NCBI GenBank assembly: GCA_009781045.1
Contig: WQYW01000010.1
Location: forward strand, 1 to 57,812
DNA: 57,812 nt
Direction: 5' to 3'
Source: Alphaproteobacteria bacterium
GTDB taxonomy: Bacteria; Pseudomonadota; Alphaproteobacteria; Rhizobiales; Xanthobacteraceae
The position numbers and the translations under genes were made by a program. The notes under the pieces are model-generated. The model worked only from the letters and a program-made list of their open reading frames with translations, searched no databases and was not told the DNA's origin. This document shows, piece by piece, positions 15,493-22,897 of the stretch; position 1 is the first letter of the stretch; each line of letters begins with the position of its first letter.

Positions 15493-18288
15493 CTATCCTT
15501 GATTGATGAAGTCGTCGCTCACGTCGACAGGAAATCCCCGATCAGGATCTCCGACGACAGGAAGGTGGACCTTATCAACAGTCTCCGGGCTGTCATGACG
15601 GGAGAGAAGGAATCGCAACCCGTGGTCGGCGCCAGAGGTCAGCATGCCGTCCTTGGAGCAGGTCAGAATGCGGGACCCGTCGGGAGAATAGGAAGCGCAG
15701 GTGAGGCCCGCCGTGGGGCCGGTGAGCGTGAACGATATCTGTCCCGTAGCGAGGTCCCAGACGCGTGCAATACCGTCGTCGGAGGCTGCGACCATGTGAG
15801 CGTTGTCCGGAGAGACTGCGACAGCAGAAATCGGCAACGGATTGTCGAGGGAATGGATCCTGGTCCGGGTGGCGATATCCCAGATTTCAGCGCTTGATCC
15901 GACCGCACGGACCAGGAGCGTCGAATCCGCAGACAGGGCGCCATGACAGGAGAGAATCTCGACGATCGGGGGCGTCAGCCCACGCGGTGTGGACCACAGC
16001 GTCTTCCCGGTCGAGGGATCCAGGAAGGCGGTGGCGTCACTGCGGAAAGCAACAAGATAGGCCCCATCGGAGGTGAAGGCGATCAACACCGTGGCGCTGG
16101 AGCTGTCGTTTGGTATCTCAAATATCCGGGTGGCAAGTGTCGGATCGAATTCATAAATATTGTTGAGTTGTGCGAAGGCCACTCTCGTTCCGTCGGGCGA
16201 GAACGCGGCGGTGCAGTTCGCCATGTCCCCCCTGGCTGGAGCCGCTCCAACCCGCTGTTTTGAGTGAACGTCGACGACGATGAACTCACGGTCGGTACAG
16301 CCGGCAAGAAATTGTCCGTCGGGCGATAACGCAGGTACGCCGGGCAAGGCCTGGCGTCCACGGGAAGTCTCATGGAAAGTCTGTCGTTCTCTCAGTTCGT
16401 TGCGGGCAATGAACAATTCGCGTTGGAGCTGTCCCGGAACGGGCATGCCGAATTTCCGGAGATCGGAAATCGCATCAAGGGCCAGCGCCAGCCCGGTTCC
16501 GAAGTCGTCCAACTGGTTGAATTGCGATGCCATCGCGCCAAACATCTGAACGCGGCCATTGATCGCCGCATTCCTCTGGGCAATCACGGTTTGTTCGTTT
16601 CGCTGCGCCGTTTCTGTCGCTTTCCTCCAGTTCCAGCCCGATGCACCTGCGATCAGCGCCAGCACGGCCATGACAGCGGCAGCTGCGATCGCCATCTGCG
16701 TCCGCCTTCTCTGGGCGTGTGCGGTCGCGATGCGCTGGCGGGCTTCTTCCGCGGCGGCCTTCTGCGCGCAAGCAATCGAGGCATCGGCGAAGCCGCGGGC
16801 GAGCGGCGACAGGGTGACGCGGGCGGCTTTGAGCAGACTTTCCGTCTCGGCCACGCGCGGTCCGGCCGGGATCAGAAAGGCGGCGGAGCGATGCTCCTGC
16901 TGCCATTTTGCCGCCTCGGTCTCGACCAGGTCGCGCAGGCCGATGTCACGCTGGTGCGATTTGAACAGGGCGTCGGCGCGGGTCCAGTGGGTCAGCACAG
17001 CTTCGTGGGCAACCCTGGTGCGGCCCTCATCATCCAGGGTGACGAGGCGGGCGCGTCGCAGCGCCTCGAGCACCTCCTGGCGGTCGGATGAAACAGAGTC
17101 GGCGTCGGAGAGCCGCGCCACCACAGCGCCGGTTTCGGGCTCGAGGCGGCCGAGATCGAGGATGACCTGGTCGATCACGCCTTCTGCGATTCCGGAGGCA
17201 ATCACATCCTGCGCGGTGTTCTCGGCCCACTGGCCGATGGCACCTTCGAGCCGGCCCAGGCGGACATAGGTTGCAAAGGTCAGATCCCCTCCGGCACCAT
17301 CGACCGCGAACATGCGTGCCAGCACGAACTGCAGCAGCGGCAGACTGTCGGGGGCAGCGGCGGCGGCATTGACCAGAACCTCGGCAAGCGCCTGGCTGGA
17401 AGGGTCGCAACCTTCCAGACGGAGCCTTGCTGCCGCCGCGGGACGGCGGATGATGTCGCGAAGCTCGGTCCGCGAGGGACGCTCCAGCCAGTACATGCGG
17501 TCGTCCGAACACAGTCGGGACAGAGCCGGGCTGTCCTTGATCCGTGCCAGCAGATCGGAGCGCAATGTCGCCACCACCCAGACCGCGCCGCACGCCGCGA
17601 GTGCGGCAATCGTCTCCGCGAAGACCTCACGCTGTTCACTGCTGTCACCAACCAGCAATTCCTCGAGCTGGTCGATCACCAGCAGAAGCTTGCAGCTCTT
17701 GCTCCGGCCAACGGCGGCGAGCGCCTGGCGGACGACGCCTGCGAGATTGGAAGGCGTGCCGTCAAACAGGGTCGCAGCCTCCGGCAGCGCGTCTGCCAGG
17801 GCCGTGATCAGGTTGGGAAGGGGATCGCTTCCTCCGAGCCCGGGTGAGAGGATGCAGTTTCGCCACTTATCGGCTTCGGCGGCCTGGATGGCGACATCGC
17901 CGACCAGACCGGCGCGGACCAGGGAGGACTTGCCCGAACCGCTGCGGCCATGGATCAGCAGGAAGGCGAACTCGCCTCCCGCGGCGCTGCGGAGCCGTTT
18001 CAGTGCCTCTTCACGGGCCTTGTCGCGACCGAAGAAGACCTCGCGATGCCAGGGCTGGAACGCTTCCAGACCGGGGAAGGGGGAGCCCGACCAGGCGGTT
18101 CCCGCCGCGTCTGCTGCGAGCGCGATCGCGGGGAGATCAAGCTTGCGCAGGACATCGACCACTGTCCCGGCTTCGATGATCTCGACCCCGAGGTCGAGCA
18201 GGCTCTGGCGCAGTGCATCACCTGGCTCATTCGCATTCCCGGCCGGGAAAGGCGACGATGACCCGCTCGCCGGCTGCGGCCGCAGCAC
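15493..18288 (-). CDS. STAND-type NTPase with transmembrane segment and WD40 repeats (C-terminal part of split gene)
   Basis: The frame encodes 931 residues. Residues about 14-50 continue the Lon-like domain of the upstream ORF (AGNANEPGDALRQSLLDLGV). An nSTAND1-like NTPase follows: FPGLEAFQPWHREVFFGRDK, Walker A GRSGSGKSS (114-122) and Walker B LLLVIDQLEE (201-210), then a long helical region ending in RVAHEAVLTHW. A single membrane helix lies at about 532-551. The C-terminal third has WD40/beta-propeller repeats (SPDGQFLAG, SPDGTRVAF, SPDNAHMVAASDDGIARVWD). STAND proteins are ligand-triggered oligomerising switches, many of them in defence or programmed responses. It is read most naturally as one protein with the ORF at 18227-18715, joined across a one-base shift near 18245-18250. 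Confidence 0.8.
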   Translation of the reverse strand: MLRPQPASGSSSPFPAGNANEPGDALRQSLLDLGVEIIEAGTVVDVLRKLDLPAIALAADAAGTAWSGSPFPGLEAFQPWHREVFFGRDKAREEALKRLRSAAGGEFAFLLIHGRSGSGKSSLVRAGLVGDVAIQAAEADKWRNCILSPGLGGSDPLPNLITALADALPEAATLFDGTPSNLAGVVRQALAAVGRSKSCKLLLVIDQLEELLVGDSSEQREVFAETIAALAACGAVWVVATLRSDLLARIKDSPALSRLCSDDRMYWLERPSRTELRDIIRRPAAAARLRLEGCDPSSQALAEVLVNAAAAAPDSLPLLQFVLARMFAVDGAGGDLTFATYVRLGRLEGAIGQWAENTAQDVIASGIAEGVIDQVILDLGRLEPETGAVVARLSDADSVSSDRQEVLEALRRARLVTLDDEGRTRVAHEAVLTHWTRADALFKSHQRDIGLRDLVETEAAKWQQEHRSAAFLIPAGPRVAETESLLKAARVTLSPLARGFADASIACAQKAAAEEARQRIATAHAQRRRTQMAIAAAAVMAVLALIAGASGWNWRKATETAQRNEQTVIAQRNAAINGRVQMFGAMASQFNQLDDFGTGLALALDAISDLRKFGMPVPGQLQRELFIARNELRERQTFHETSRGRQALPGVPALSPDGQFLAGCTDREFIVVDVHSKQRVGAAPARGDMANCTAAFSPDGTRVAFAQLNNIYEFDPTLATRIFEIPNDSSSATVLIAFTSDGAYLVAFRSDATAFLDPSTGKTLWSTPRGLTPPIVEILSCHGALSADSTLLVRAVGSSAEIWDIATRTRIHSLDNPLPISAVAVSPDNAHMVAASDDGIARVWDLATGQISFTLTGPTAGLTCASYSPDGSRILTCSKDGMLTSGADHGLRFLLSRHDSPETVDKVHLPVVGDPDRGFPVDVSDDFINQG

Positions 18289-18715
18289 TCAGCAGTGGCA
18301 GCGATGTGGTAAGCTTGCGGGCGAGATAGCCGATTTCGTCAACCGAGAGATCGTCGCTGCGCACGGTGCCGGTTGCCCACAGCGTGGTCGTGGCCGCGTG
18401 TTCTCCATCGCCGAGACGATCGCAGGCGAGCAGCGCATGGGCGGAAAAAATGCCCAGTTGCCAGCTCGATCCGGCGTCGATCCTGGCCGAGACCTCCGTG
18501 CGGAAGGCGCGGCTGTCGCCAAACAGGCGTTGAATGATGCCGCTCTTTCGGGCGACGAAGGCATCATAGCCCCGACTGATCCCGGCATCCGCGGTGGAAT
18601 TTCCGAGCGTCACCTGGGAGCGCCGCATCGCCGGACTTTCGCGACGCAGCCAGAGGATTTCCACCGGGCCTTCGCTGGTGCCGATCAGGACCCGTGCCCG
18701 TGTCAGGGAAGTCAT
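18227..18715 (-). CDS. Lon-protease-like (S16) domain, N-terminal part of split STAND gene
   Basis: A 162-residue frame. ATG 18715 is chosen because AGGAG lies 10 bases upstream. The layout follows the Lon proteolytic domain: an initial beta region, then AGSSWQLGIFSAHAL, where S84 aligns with the Lon GPSAG nucleophile. LWATGTV matches Lon MTGEI. In DEIGYLARKL, K134 aligns with the catalytic lysine of IGGLKEKL, and GERVIVAFP matches GIKTVLIP. The frame then ends in GRECE, but removing one C gives VIVAFPAGNANEPGD, which runs straight into the next ORF and the expected Lon C-terminal LGVEIIEAGTVVDVLRKL. It is thus half of a protease-STAND-WD40 protein of about 1,070 residues. The alignment is by eye. 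Confidence 0.6.
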   Translation of the reverse strand: MTSLTRARVLIGTSEGPVEILWLRRESPAMRRSQVTLGNSTADAGISRGYDAFVARKSGIIQRLFGDSRAFRTEVSARIDAGSSWQLGIFSAHALLACDRLGDGEHAATTTLWATGTVRSDDLSVDEIGYLARKLTTSLPLLSAAAAAGERVIVAFPGRECE

Positions 18716-19022
18716 CGCGATACCACTCCTCTCATGGCCCGGCATCGGGATCCGGCCAGGCTTTCGATTTCGGGGGCTCCGGGATCGAGGATCACCACGT
18801 CAGCCACATTGTCGAAACCCATCCTGAAAGAATGATTTTCCCGTCGCAGGAAAATGCCAGTGAATTGAGGATTTGCTGGCAAACTGCGGCTTGTGGAGAA
18901 AAACAGGAAACGCCTCCTGGTGCCCAACTTCCATCGCAGCAGTCCGGATTCAATGAGGGACTTGCGAGAGGGCGTGGTTACATGACTCATTGGACCTCGC
19001 AGAGCCGTGAGTGCATTGTCCC
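18716..19022. other. Upstream region of the Lon-like/STAND gene
   Basis: About 300 bases without a recognisable gene, expected to hold the promoter of the minus-strand protease-STAND gene. No clear promoter or operator motif was seen. Confidence 0.3.
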
Positions 19023-19223
19023 TCATGTCACAGCTCCATGCAATTTTTCAGCGGTGCCGGACGGGCCCCTGGGCGCTGGGCTGGCACTGCGATGGAGGCC
19101 GGGAAGGAGGAAGACCATATCCGGCTGGCGCCAGGAGGCTGGGAAGGATACTGCCGGCCCGCAGGTGCAGGGCACGGAGATGGCCGCCACCATAGCCACT
19201 ACGGCGAGGATGAATTTCTGCAT
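19023..19223 (-). CDS. Small putative secreted protein
   Basis: A 66-residue frame whose ATG at 19223 is preceded by GGAGAGAAGG, a good ribosome site. The first 20 residues form a signal-peptide-like stretch (MQKFILAVVAMVAAISVP). The rest is proline-rich with no recognised family, and the tail may be out of frame. It is the nearest gene-like element upstream of the protease-STAND gene on the same strand. Confidence 0.35.
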   Translation of the reverse strand: MQKFILAVVAMVAAISVPCTCGPAVSFPASWRQPDMVFLLPGLHRSASPAPRGPSGTAEKLHGAVT

Positions 19224-19259
19224 CGACCTTCTCTCCGGACCCGTCATCCGGCTATCCGT

Positions 19260-19559
19260 TCACCCCCTTGAGAGCCCGCGGGGCATTTGAAGACCCGGGA
19301 GGTGCCCTGGCTGAACCGGCATCTTTCGGCTCGTGTCAGGATTGGCGCTCCGATACCGGTCCGGGCTGGGATCTGGTCGTTTCCCCCAAGGCCCGGTGCC
19401 TGGCAGTAACCGGGTTACCCAGGGGCAGAAGATCACCAGCGGGGGCGCCGGCAGGAGGATAACCTGGGGCGCTGGCACAAAGATGACCTGGGCCATGGCG
19501 GCGGAAGCCGTGGTCAGGGTTGCGGCAGCGATCCGGCTCGCGATAAGGATCCTGCGCAT
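19260..19559 (-). CDS. Small putative secreted proline-rich protein
   Basis: A 99-residue frame starting MRRILIASRIAAATLTTASA with cleavage expected after AMA, then QVIFVPAPQVILLPAPPLV. Small secreted proteins of similar form (signal peptide followed by a VPAPP/LPAPP-type stretch) are common in Hyphomicrobiales. GGGAAAGAGA precedes the ATG. It lies 37 bases upstream of the other small ORF, so the two could form a pair. The C-terminal half is low complexity and may not be genuine. Confidence 0.35.
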   Translation of the reverse strand: MRRILIASRIAAATLTTASAAMAQVIFVPAPQVILLPAPPLVIFCPWVTRLLPGTGPWGKRPDPSPDRYRSANPDTSRKMPVQPGHLPGLQMPRGLSRG

Positions 19560-19591
19560 TCTCTTTCCCGTTTTTCAGTTTCCCAACCGGA

Positions 19592-19657
19592 CTTGGCCGC
19601 TGCGGTGTCTTGGCCGCTGGGTGTCTTGGCCGCTGGGTGTCTTGGCCGCTGGGGTGT
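19592..19657. repeat. Four tandem 16-17 base repeats upstream of the sigma factor
   Basis: CTTGGCCGCTGGGTGT-type units lie at 19592-19608, 19609-19624, 19625-19640 and 19641-19657. The middle two are identical. They end about 67 bases before the sigma-factor start, within the divergent promoter region. Confidence 0.95.
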
Positions 19658-19723
19658 TGATGGGTCTTCCGAAATATTTTTTTGATGCCATGTCCGAGGG
19701 ACAGAGCGAGGGGCGCCTTACGG

Positions 19724-20287
19724 ATGGGCGAAATTGAGACCGATACATCTGCCGCTGTTCCCGCCCTCAGCCATGCTGCGGTTCTGGCGGCATTGCAGAG
19801 GCTGACGGTGCGACAGAAGGCGACGGTGATGGCCTGTGCAAAAACGTTGGCACAGAAATACCGCAATCCTTCCTTGGCCGAGGACCTGATCCAGGAGGCC
19901 TATACCCGCGCCTTGTCCGGTGATCGCAGCTGGCGCTGCGACCTGACAGTGGAGAATTTTCTCATGGGCTGCATGCGCAGCATTGTTTCGGGCTGGCACA
20001 AAAAAGCGCGCCGGGAACGCCCGATCAAGGACGACGAGGACTTCCCCGACAACAGGAACCCGTCTGAGAGCCAGGAGGCGGGGCAGGACATTGCCAGGAT
20101 CCTTGCCCTGTTTGACGACGATCCGGTGGCCGTGACGATTGTCAAGGCCATGGCCGAGGGAAGGGAGGGCGCGGAAATCCAGGCTATTTGCGGACTCAGC
20201 GGGCAGAAATATGATTCCAGGCGCCGGAAGATTCGTCGTCGCATCAACACCTTCCTGGGGCAGAAGGAAGAGGAGGGCGAGGCATGA
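19724..20287 (+). CDS. ECF-like RNA polymerase sigma factor
   Basis: A 187-residue protein. ATG 19724 (MGEIETDTSAAV) fits better than the in-frame 19682 start, which adds arginine-rich sequence without similarity. The sigma region 2 is RNPSLAEDLIQEAYTRALSG with LTVENFLMGCMRSIVSGWHKKARRE. The C-terminal part (VKAMAEGREGAEIQAICGLS and the basic SRRRKIRRRINTF) looks like region 4, with a helix-turn-helix and a basic tail. ECF sigma factors direct polymerase to stress promoters and are usually held by an anti-sigma factor. The following gene overlaps in ATGA, the usual arrangement for a sigma/anti-sigma pair. It is divergent from the protease-STAND gene. Confidence 0.75.
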   Translation: MGEIETDTSAAVPALSHAAVLAALQRLTVRQKATVMACAKTLAQKYRNPSLAEDLIQEAYTRALSGDRSWRCDLTVENFLMGCMRSIVSGWHKKARRERPIKDDEDFPDNRNPSESQEAGQDIARILALFDDDPVAVTIVKAMAEGREGAEIQAICGLSGQKYDSRRRKIRRRINTFLGQKEEEGEA

Positions 20288-20937
20288 GCCGCTCCGCGCA
20301 CCCATTGACCAATCTGGCCACAGGCCTCGATCTTCCACTGGAGGCAATCGAACTCGCCGCTCTCCCGGTTGACGCCGAATTGGACAGCGCAGAACTCCAA
20401 GCTCTCGCCGCCGAGTTTGACCGTTACACAGATCTGATCCTGGCACAGTACCTCGCGCCAGCCCCGAGCCCTGAACAGGTCTCGGTCTTAAAGCAATATA
20501 TTGCCGGCGCCAGCCCGGGCGTGGAGATCCGTGCCCTGCTCAAGACCAGCGCTGCTCTGCGGGCGGCCCTGCACGGCATGATCGCCGAACTGGTGACGGG
20601 GCCCCCGGGCTTCACCCTGGCGCCGGTGGCGGCGGCAAGCGAGGGCGAACTTGACCAGCGGCGCTTCGACGGCGGCATGGTGACGCTGGCGCCGGCAACC
20701 GGCCATGCGACGCAGATCTATCTGGTCATCGATTACGACGATCCCAGGACGCCGGCCCGCACTGCAATCCAGTATGCCGAGGATGGCAGTGACATCGCCC
20801 GGCTCACGCTGGATGACCGCTTCGAGCAGGTGGAAGACGGGGTGATCCAGCGCCTTCTTGACCTCACTGATCCCGAGGTGGAGCATTTCGTGGCGCTGTT
20901 GCGAGACCCGACCAGCCGGGGGAAGCTGTCGCGATGA
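20284..20937 (+). CDS. Protein of unknown function coupled to the sigma factor (candidate anti-sigma)
   Basis: A 217-residue soluble protein overlapping the sigma gene by four bases. The N-terminal half is helical and acidic. Residues 46-97 (FDRYTDLILAQYLAPAPSPE ... LLKTSAALRAALHGM) resemble the LxxYLxGxLxPxxxxxxExxLxxxPxLRxxL pattern at the start of many anti-sigma domains, but the zinc-binding cysteines and histidines are absent. The C-terminal half is beta-rich (RRFDGGMVTLAPATG, QIYLVIDYDD) and ends in a helical segment. No membrane helix is visible. I do not recognise a family. Tight coupling and position make it the best candidate partner or inhibitor of the sigma factor and a possible substrate of the Lon-like protease. 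Confidence 0.6.
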   Translation: MSRSAHPLTNLATGLDLPLEAIELAALPVDAELDSAELQALAAEFDRYTDLILAQYLAPAPSPEQVSVLKQYIAGASPGVEIRALLKTSAALRAALHGMIAELVTGPPGFTLAPVAAASEGELDQRRFDGGMVTLAPATGHATQIYLVIDYDDPRTPARTAIQYAEDGSDIARLTLDDRFEQVEDGVIQRLLDLTDPEVEHFVALLRDPTSRGKLSR

Positions 20938-21036
20938 GCCGCCCGGTCAGCTCCGGGTCGTGATCGGCTCGATCGGCGCCACGGAGGTGCCGGTCAAGCC
21001 GCCTGGGTTATGTGTTGCGTCGGCAGAGCCCGGCGC

Positions 21037-21071
21037 TCCGGTGTCCCAGGTCCGGTGTCCCAGGTCCGGTG
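21037..21071. repeat. 14-base tandem repeat, 2.5 copies
   Basis: TCCGGTGTCCCAGG occurs at 21037-21050 and 21051-21064, followed by a half unit. Non-coding. Confidence 0.9.
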
Positions 21072-21142
21072 CTTCATTGTGGCACGCCAGGGGTACCCTG
21101 CGGTTGCAACGTTTTCGTTGCGCACAGGAGGGAGGAGCTGGA

Positions 21143-21478
21143 TCATTCAGGATTCAAGGCCTGTCCAATGATTACCGAGCCTTTCGCGCTGTCTCCTGGA
21201 ATTGATGCCGGATGCCGGATCACGATCGCGCCGTGCAGTGGCAGGGGCCGCACAGCACGGTTGGCGGCGTCAACCGCAGCGCCCATGCCGCCTTCAACCG
21301 TCAACTGCCAGCCCATCCCATGCAACCCACCCTCAAGCTTCAAGAACTCCGGCTTCGGCTTTGACCAGAAATGCGGCGGTACCCTGCTCTCTGCGTTTTT
21401 CAATGCCCGGCAGGCAGCCGTCCAGAGCCCCGGAAAATTCACGATGTGATCGAACAGATTGTCATGTCGTCGCGGCAT
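21143..21478 (-). pseudogene. Reverse transcriptase N-terminal remnant (retroelement/DGR type)
   Basis: From ATG 21478 the frame reads MPRRHDNLFDHIVNFPGLWT, ALKNAESRVPPHFWSKPKPE and FLKLEGGLHG. This matches the opening of bacterial RNA-directed DNA polymerases (RxxxLFexIxxFxxLxxAxRxA..KRxxPxVaxFxxxLExELLxLxxeLxdG). The rest of the frame (HGAIVIRHPASIP) is only a faint echo of the next motif, and the frame stops at 21143 before the catalytic YADD-type box, so it is dead. It is immediately preceded, in an overlapping frame, by an Avd-like remnant, the order seen in diversity-generating retroelements (DGRs). Assignment is from memory of family motifs. Confidence 0.55.
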
Positions 21479-21780
21479 GATGCACATTGAGCGAGCCGCC
21501 GATCTGCCGCCCGATCTCATTGAGTGAGCGTGAATCATGCTCATTGCCGCGCCGATCCAGCATCCGTGAGGTCATCAGCGCGGGGGAGCAGGAAGCGGAG
21601 CTTTCCGATCCCGAGATTTCCCTGTCTCAGATACGGCCCGAGATTGTGCAGTAGTCATTGGCCGCCTCCATGAGACCTTCGAGGATGTCGGGCGCCGCGC
21701 CATGGATTCGATGCCGTAGATTCGATTCTCAAGCGTGAATTTGTGCCCCTGGGGAATTTCTCTGTCGAAGGCAGGCGGAG
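21465..21780 (-). pseudogene. Avd-like four-helix-bundle accessory protein remnant
   Basis: Pieces in several minus-strand frames, in the right order, match DGR accessory (Avd) proteins: GHKFTLENRIYGIE (family KFTLGDRI), then ILEGLMEAANDY, then GNLGIGKLRFLLPRADDL (family LEKLRFLLRLAxDL), then RGNEHDSRSLNEIGRQIGGS (family QYEHASRxLDEIGRxLGGW). At least three frameshifts separate them. Its end overlaps the start of the reverse-transcriptase remnant. Avd binds the reverse transcriptase and is required for mutagenic copying in DGRs. This copy is non-functional as written. Confidence 0.5.
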
Positions 21781-22044
21781 CAGGAAGGGATAATGCGCCG
21801 CCGCATTGTCTGCGACAAACCGCCAACTTGCGCCGGCTTGAACCTGACGGAAGCGGCAAATGGATCCGCTCCGGGGCCAGTGGCTTGGAACTACATTATA
21901 CCAAGGTTGCTTTTGCCGTGGAAGGGGGTCGAGTGGCCTGGCATTCGACGTGAATGCCTCACCCAGGTTGGCGATCTCCGGATCGTCGGAGAGGAATCCT
22001 TGGAACTCAGAGAAATGAGCCTGCGGTGATCGCGCGAGGAGGTT

Positions 22045-22428
22045 CAAAAAAAAGGGTCTCGATAGGGCACCGAGCAGCGGTGAGGCGAGGCAGGCCAGCG
22101 TTCCGCCGCGGATGGCGGCCGACCAGCCGATCCTTCGGATCATGTGCGACGCTGTCAGAGCGCCGCCAAGATAGCCGATGGCGTTGATGGTGTTCATGAA
22201 GCCCGCCGCCGACCAGGACCAGGCGAGGTCATCGCGCATGTCGGGCAGCACCAGGGCACAGGCGAAGCGGGCGATGCTGATTCCGACCGTGACCGCCATG
22301 GCCAGCGTCAGGACCGAGCGAATCGGGTGCGCATGAAAAGGCAGGCGATCCGTATCGTCCAAAGGGCTGCTCCCGCGATGCTGGTATGCCACCGTGAACT
22401 GCCGAACCGGGCTTGCCAAGTGCCGCAA
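22045..22428 (-). pseudogene. Truncated second copy of the MFS transporter
   Basis: The frame begins with the same HPIRSVLTLAMAVTVGISIA and LVLPDMRDDLAWSWSAAG as the gene at 7647-8828 and keeps its GGAG/TTG start region (TTG at 22362). Similarity ends at about GALSRPFFLNLLAR (near 22045), after roughly a quarter of the protein, and the frame then runs into unrelated and Avd-derived sequence. It is a 5' fragment of about three membrane helices. Confidence 0.85.
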
Positions 22429-22897
22429 GTGCAGGTGCGGTGCTTTTTGCGGCGGTGATCGCCGGAAATCCGCCCCCGTGCGCCGCTGACAATGGGAGAT
22501 TGCGCGCCATCGCGGTGCATAAACCGGTGGGGCTGTGGTCCTGCTGGGTCAGCGCAGGTCTGAAAGGGGGCCGGTTTTGAGTTCGTTGCGCTCGGCCCCT
22601 CGCTTCTGATTCCTGCGTGACCATCGCCTCATCATAGCGGAAAATGGCCGACAGCAGGACAGCAGACAGCAGGGGGTCAACTGACCGGTCGAAGCCAGCG
22701 TGTGCAGGAATTGCGGCAGTTCAGAGAGGGACAAAGAAGGCAGCCTGCGACGAGGCTGTGCAGGCGGTTGAGGACCGCTGTCCTCCGTGCTGCCGCGAAA
22801 ACATCTGCAGGCAGGTCCTGGACGCGGGATGAGCGCGCGAAAGAGTCCCCGGCCCCCAGGAGGGCGGGGAGGATTGCCGTTTTGAGTTTTGAGGCGA
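22429..22897. other. Intergenic DNA inside the second duplicated block
   Basis: About 470 bases with short GACAGCAG direct repeats near 22650-22670. No gene is recognised. Confidence 0.35.

Noticed and set aside
18227..18288. Programmed frameshift as the preferred explanation
   Set aside because: No stimulatory structure was identified and several neighbouring genes show similar insertions, so mutation or sequence error is the simpler reading.
17312..18835. 507-residue plus-strand frame opposite the STAND gene
   Set aside because: Serine/arginine-rich shadow of the NTPase coding strand.
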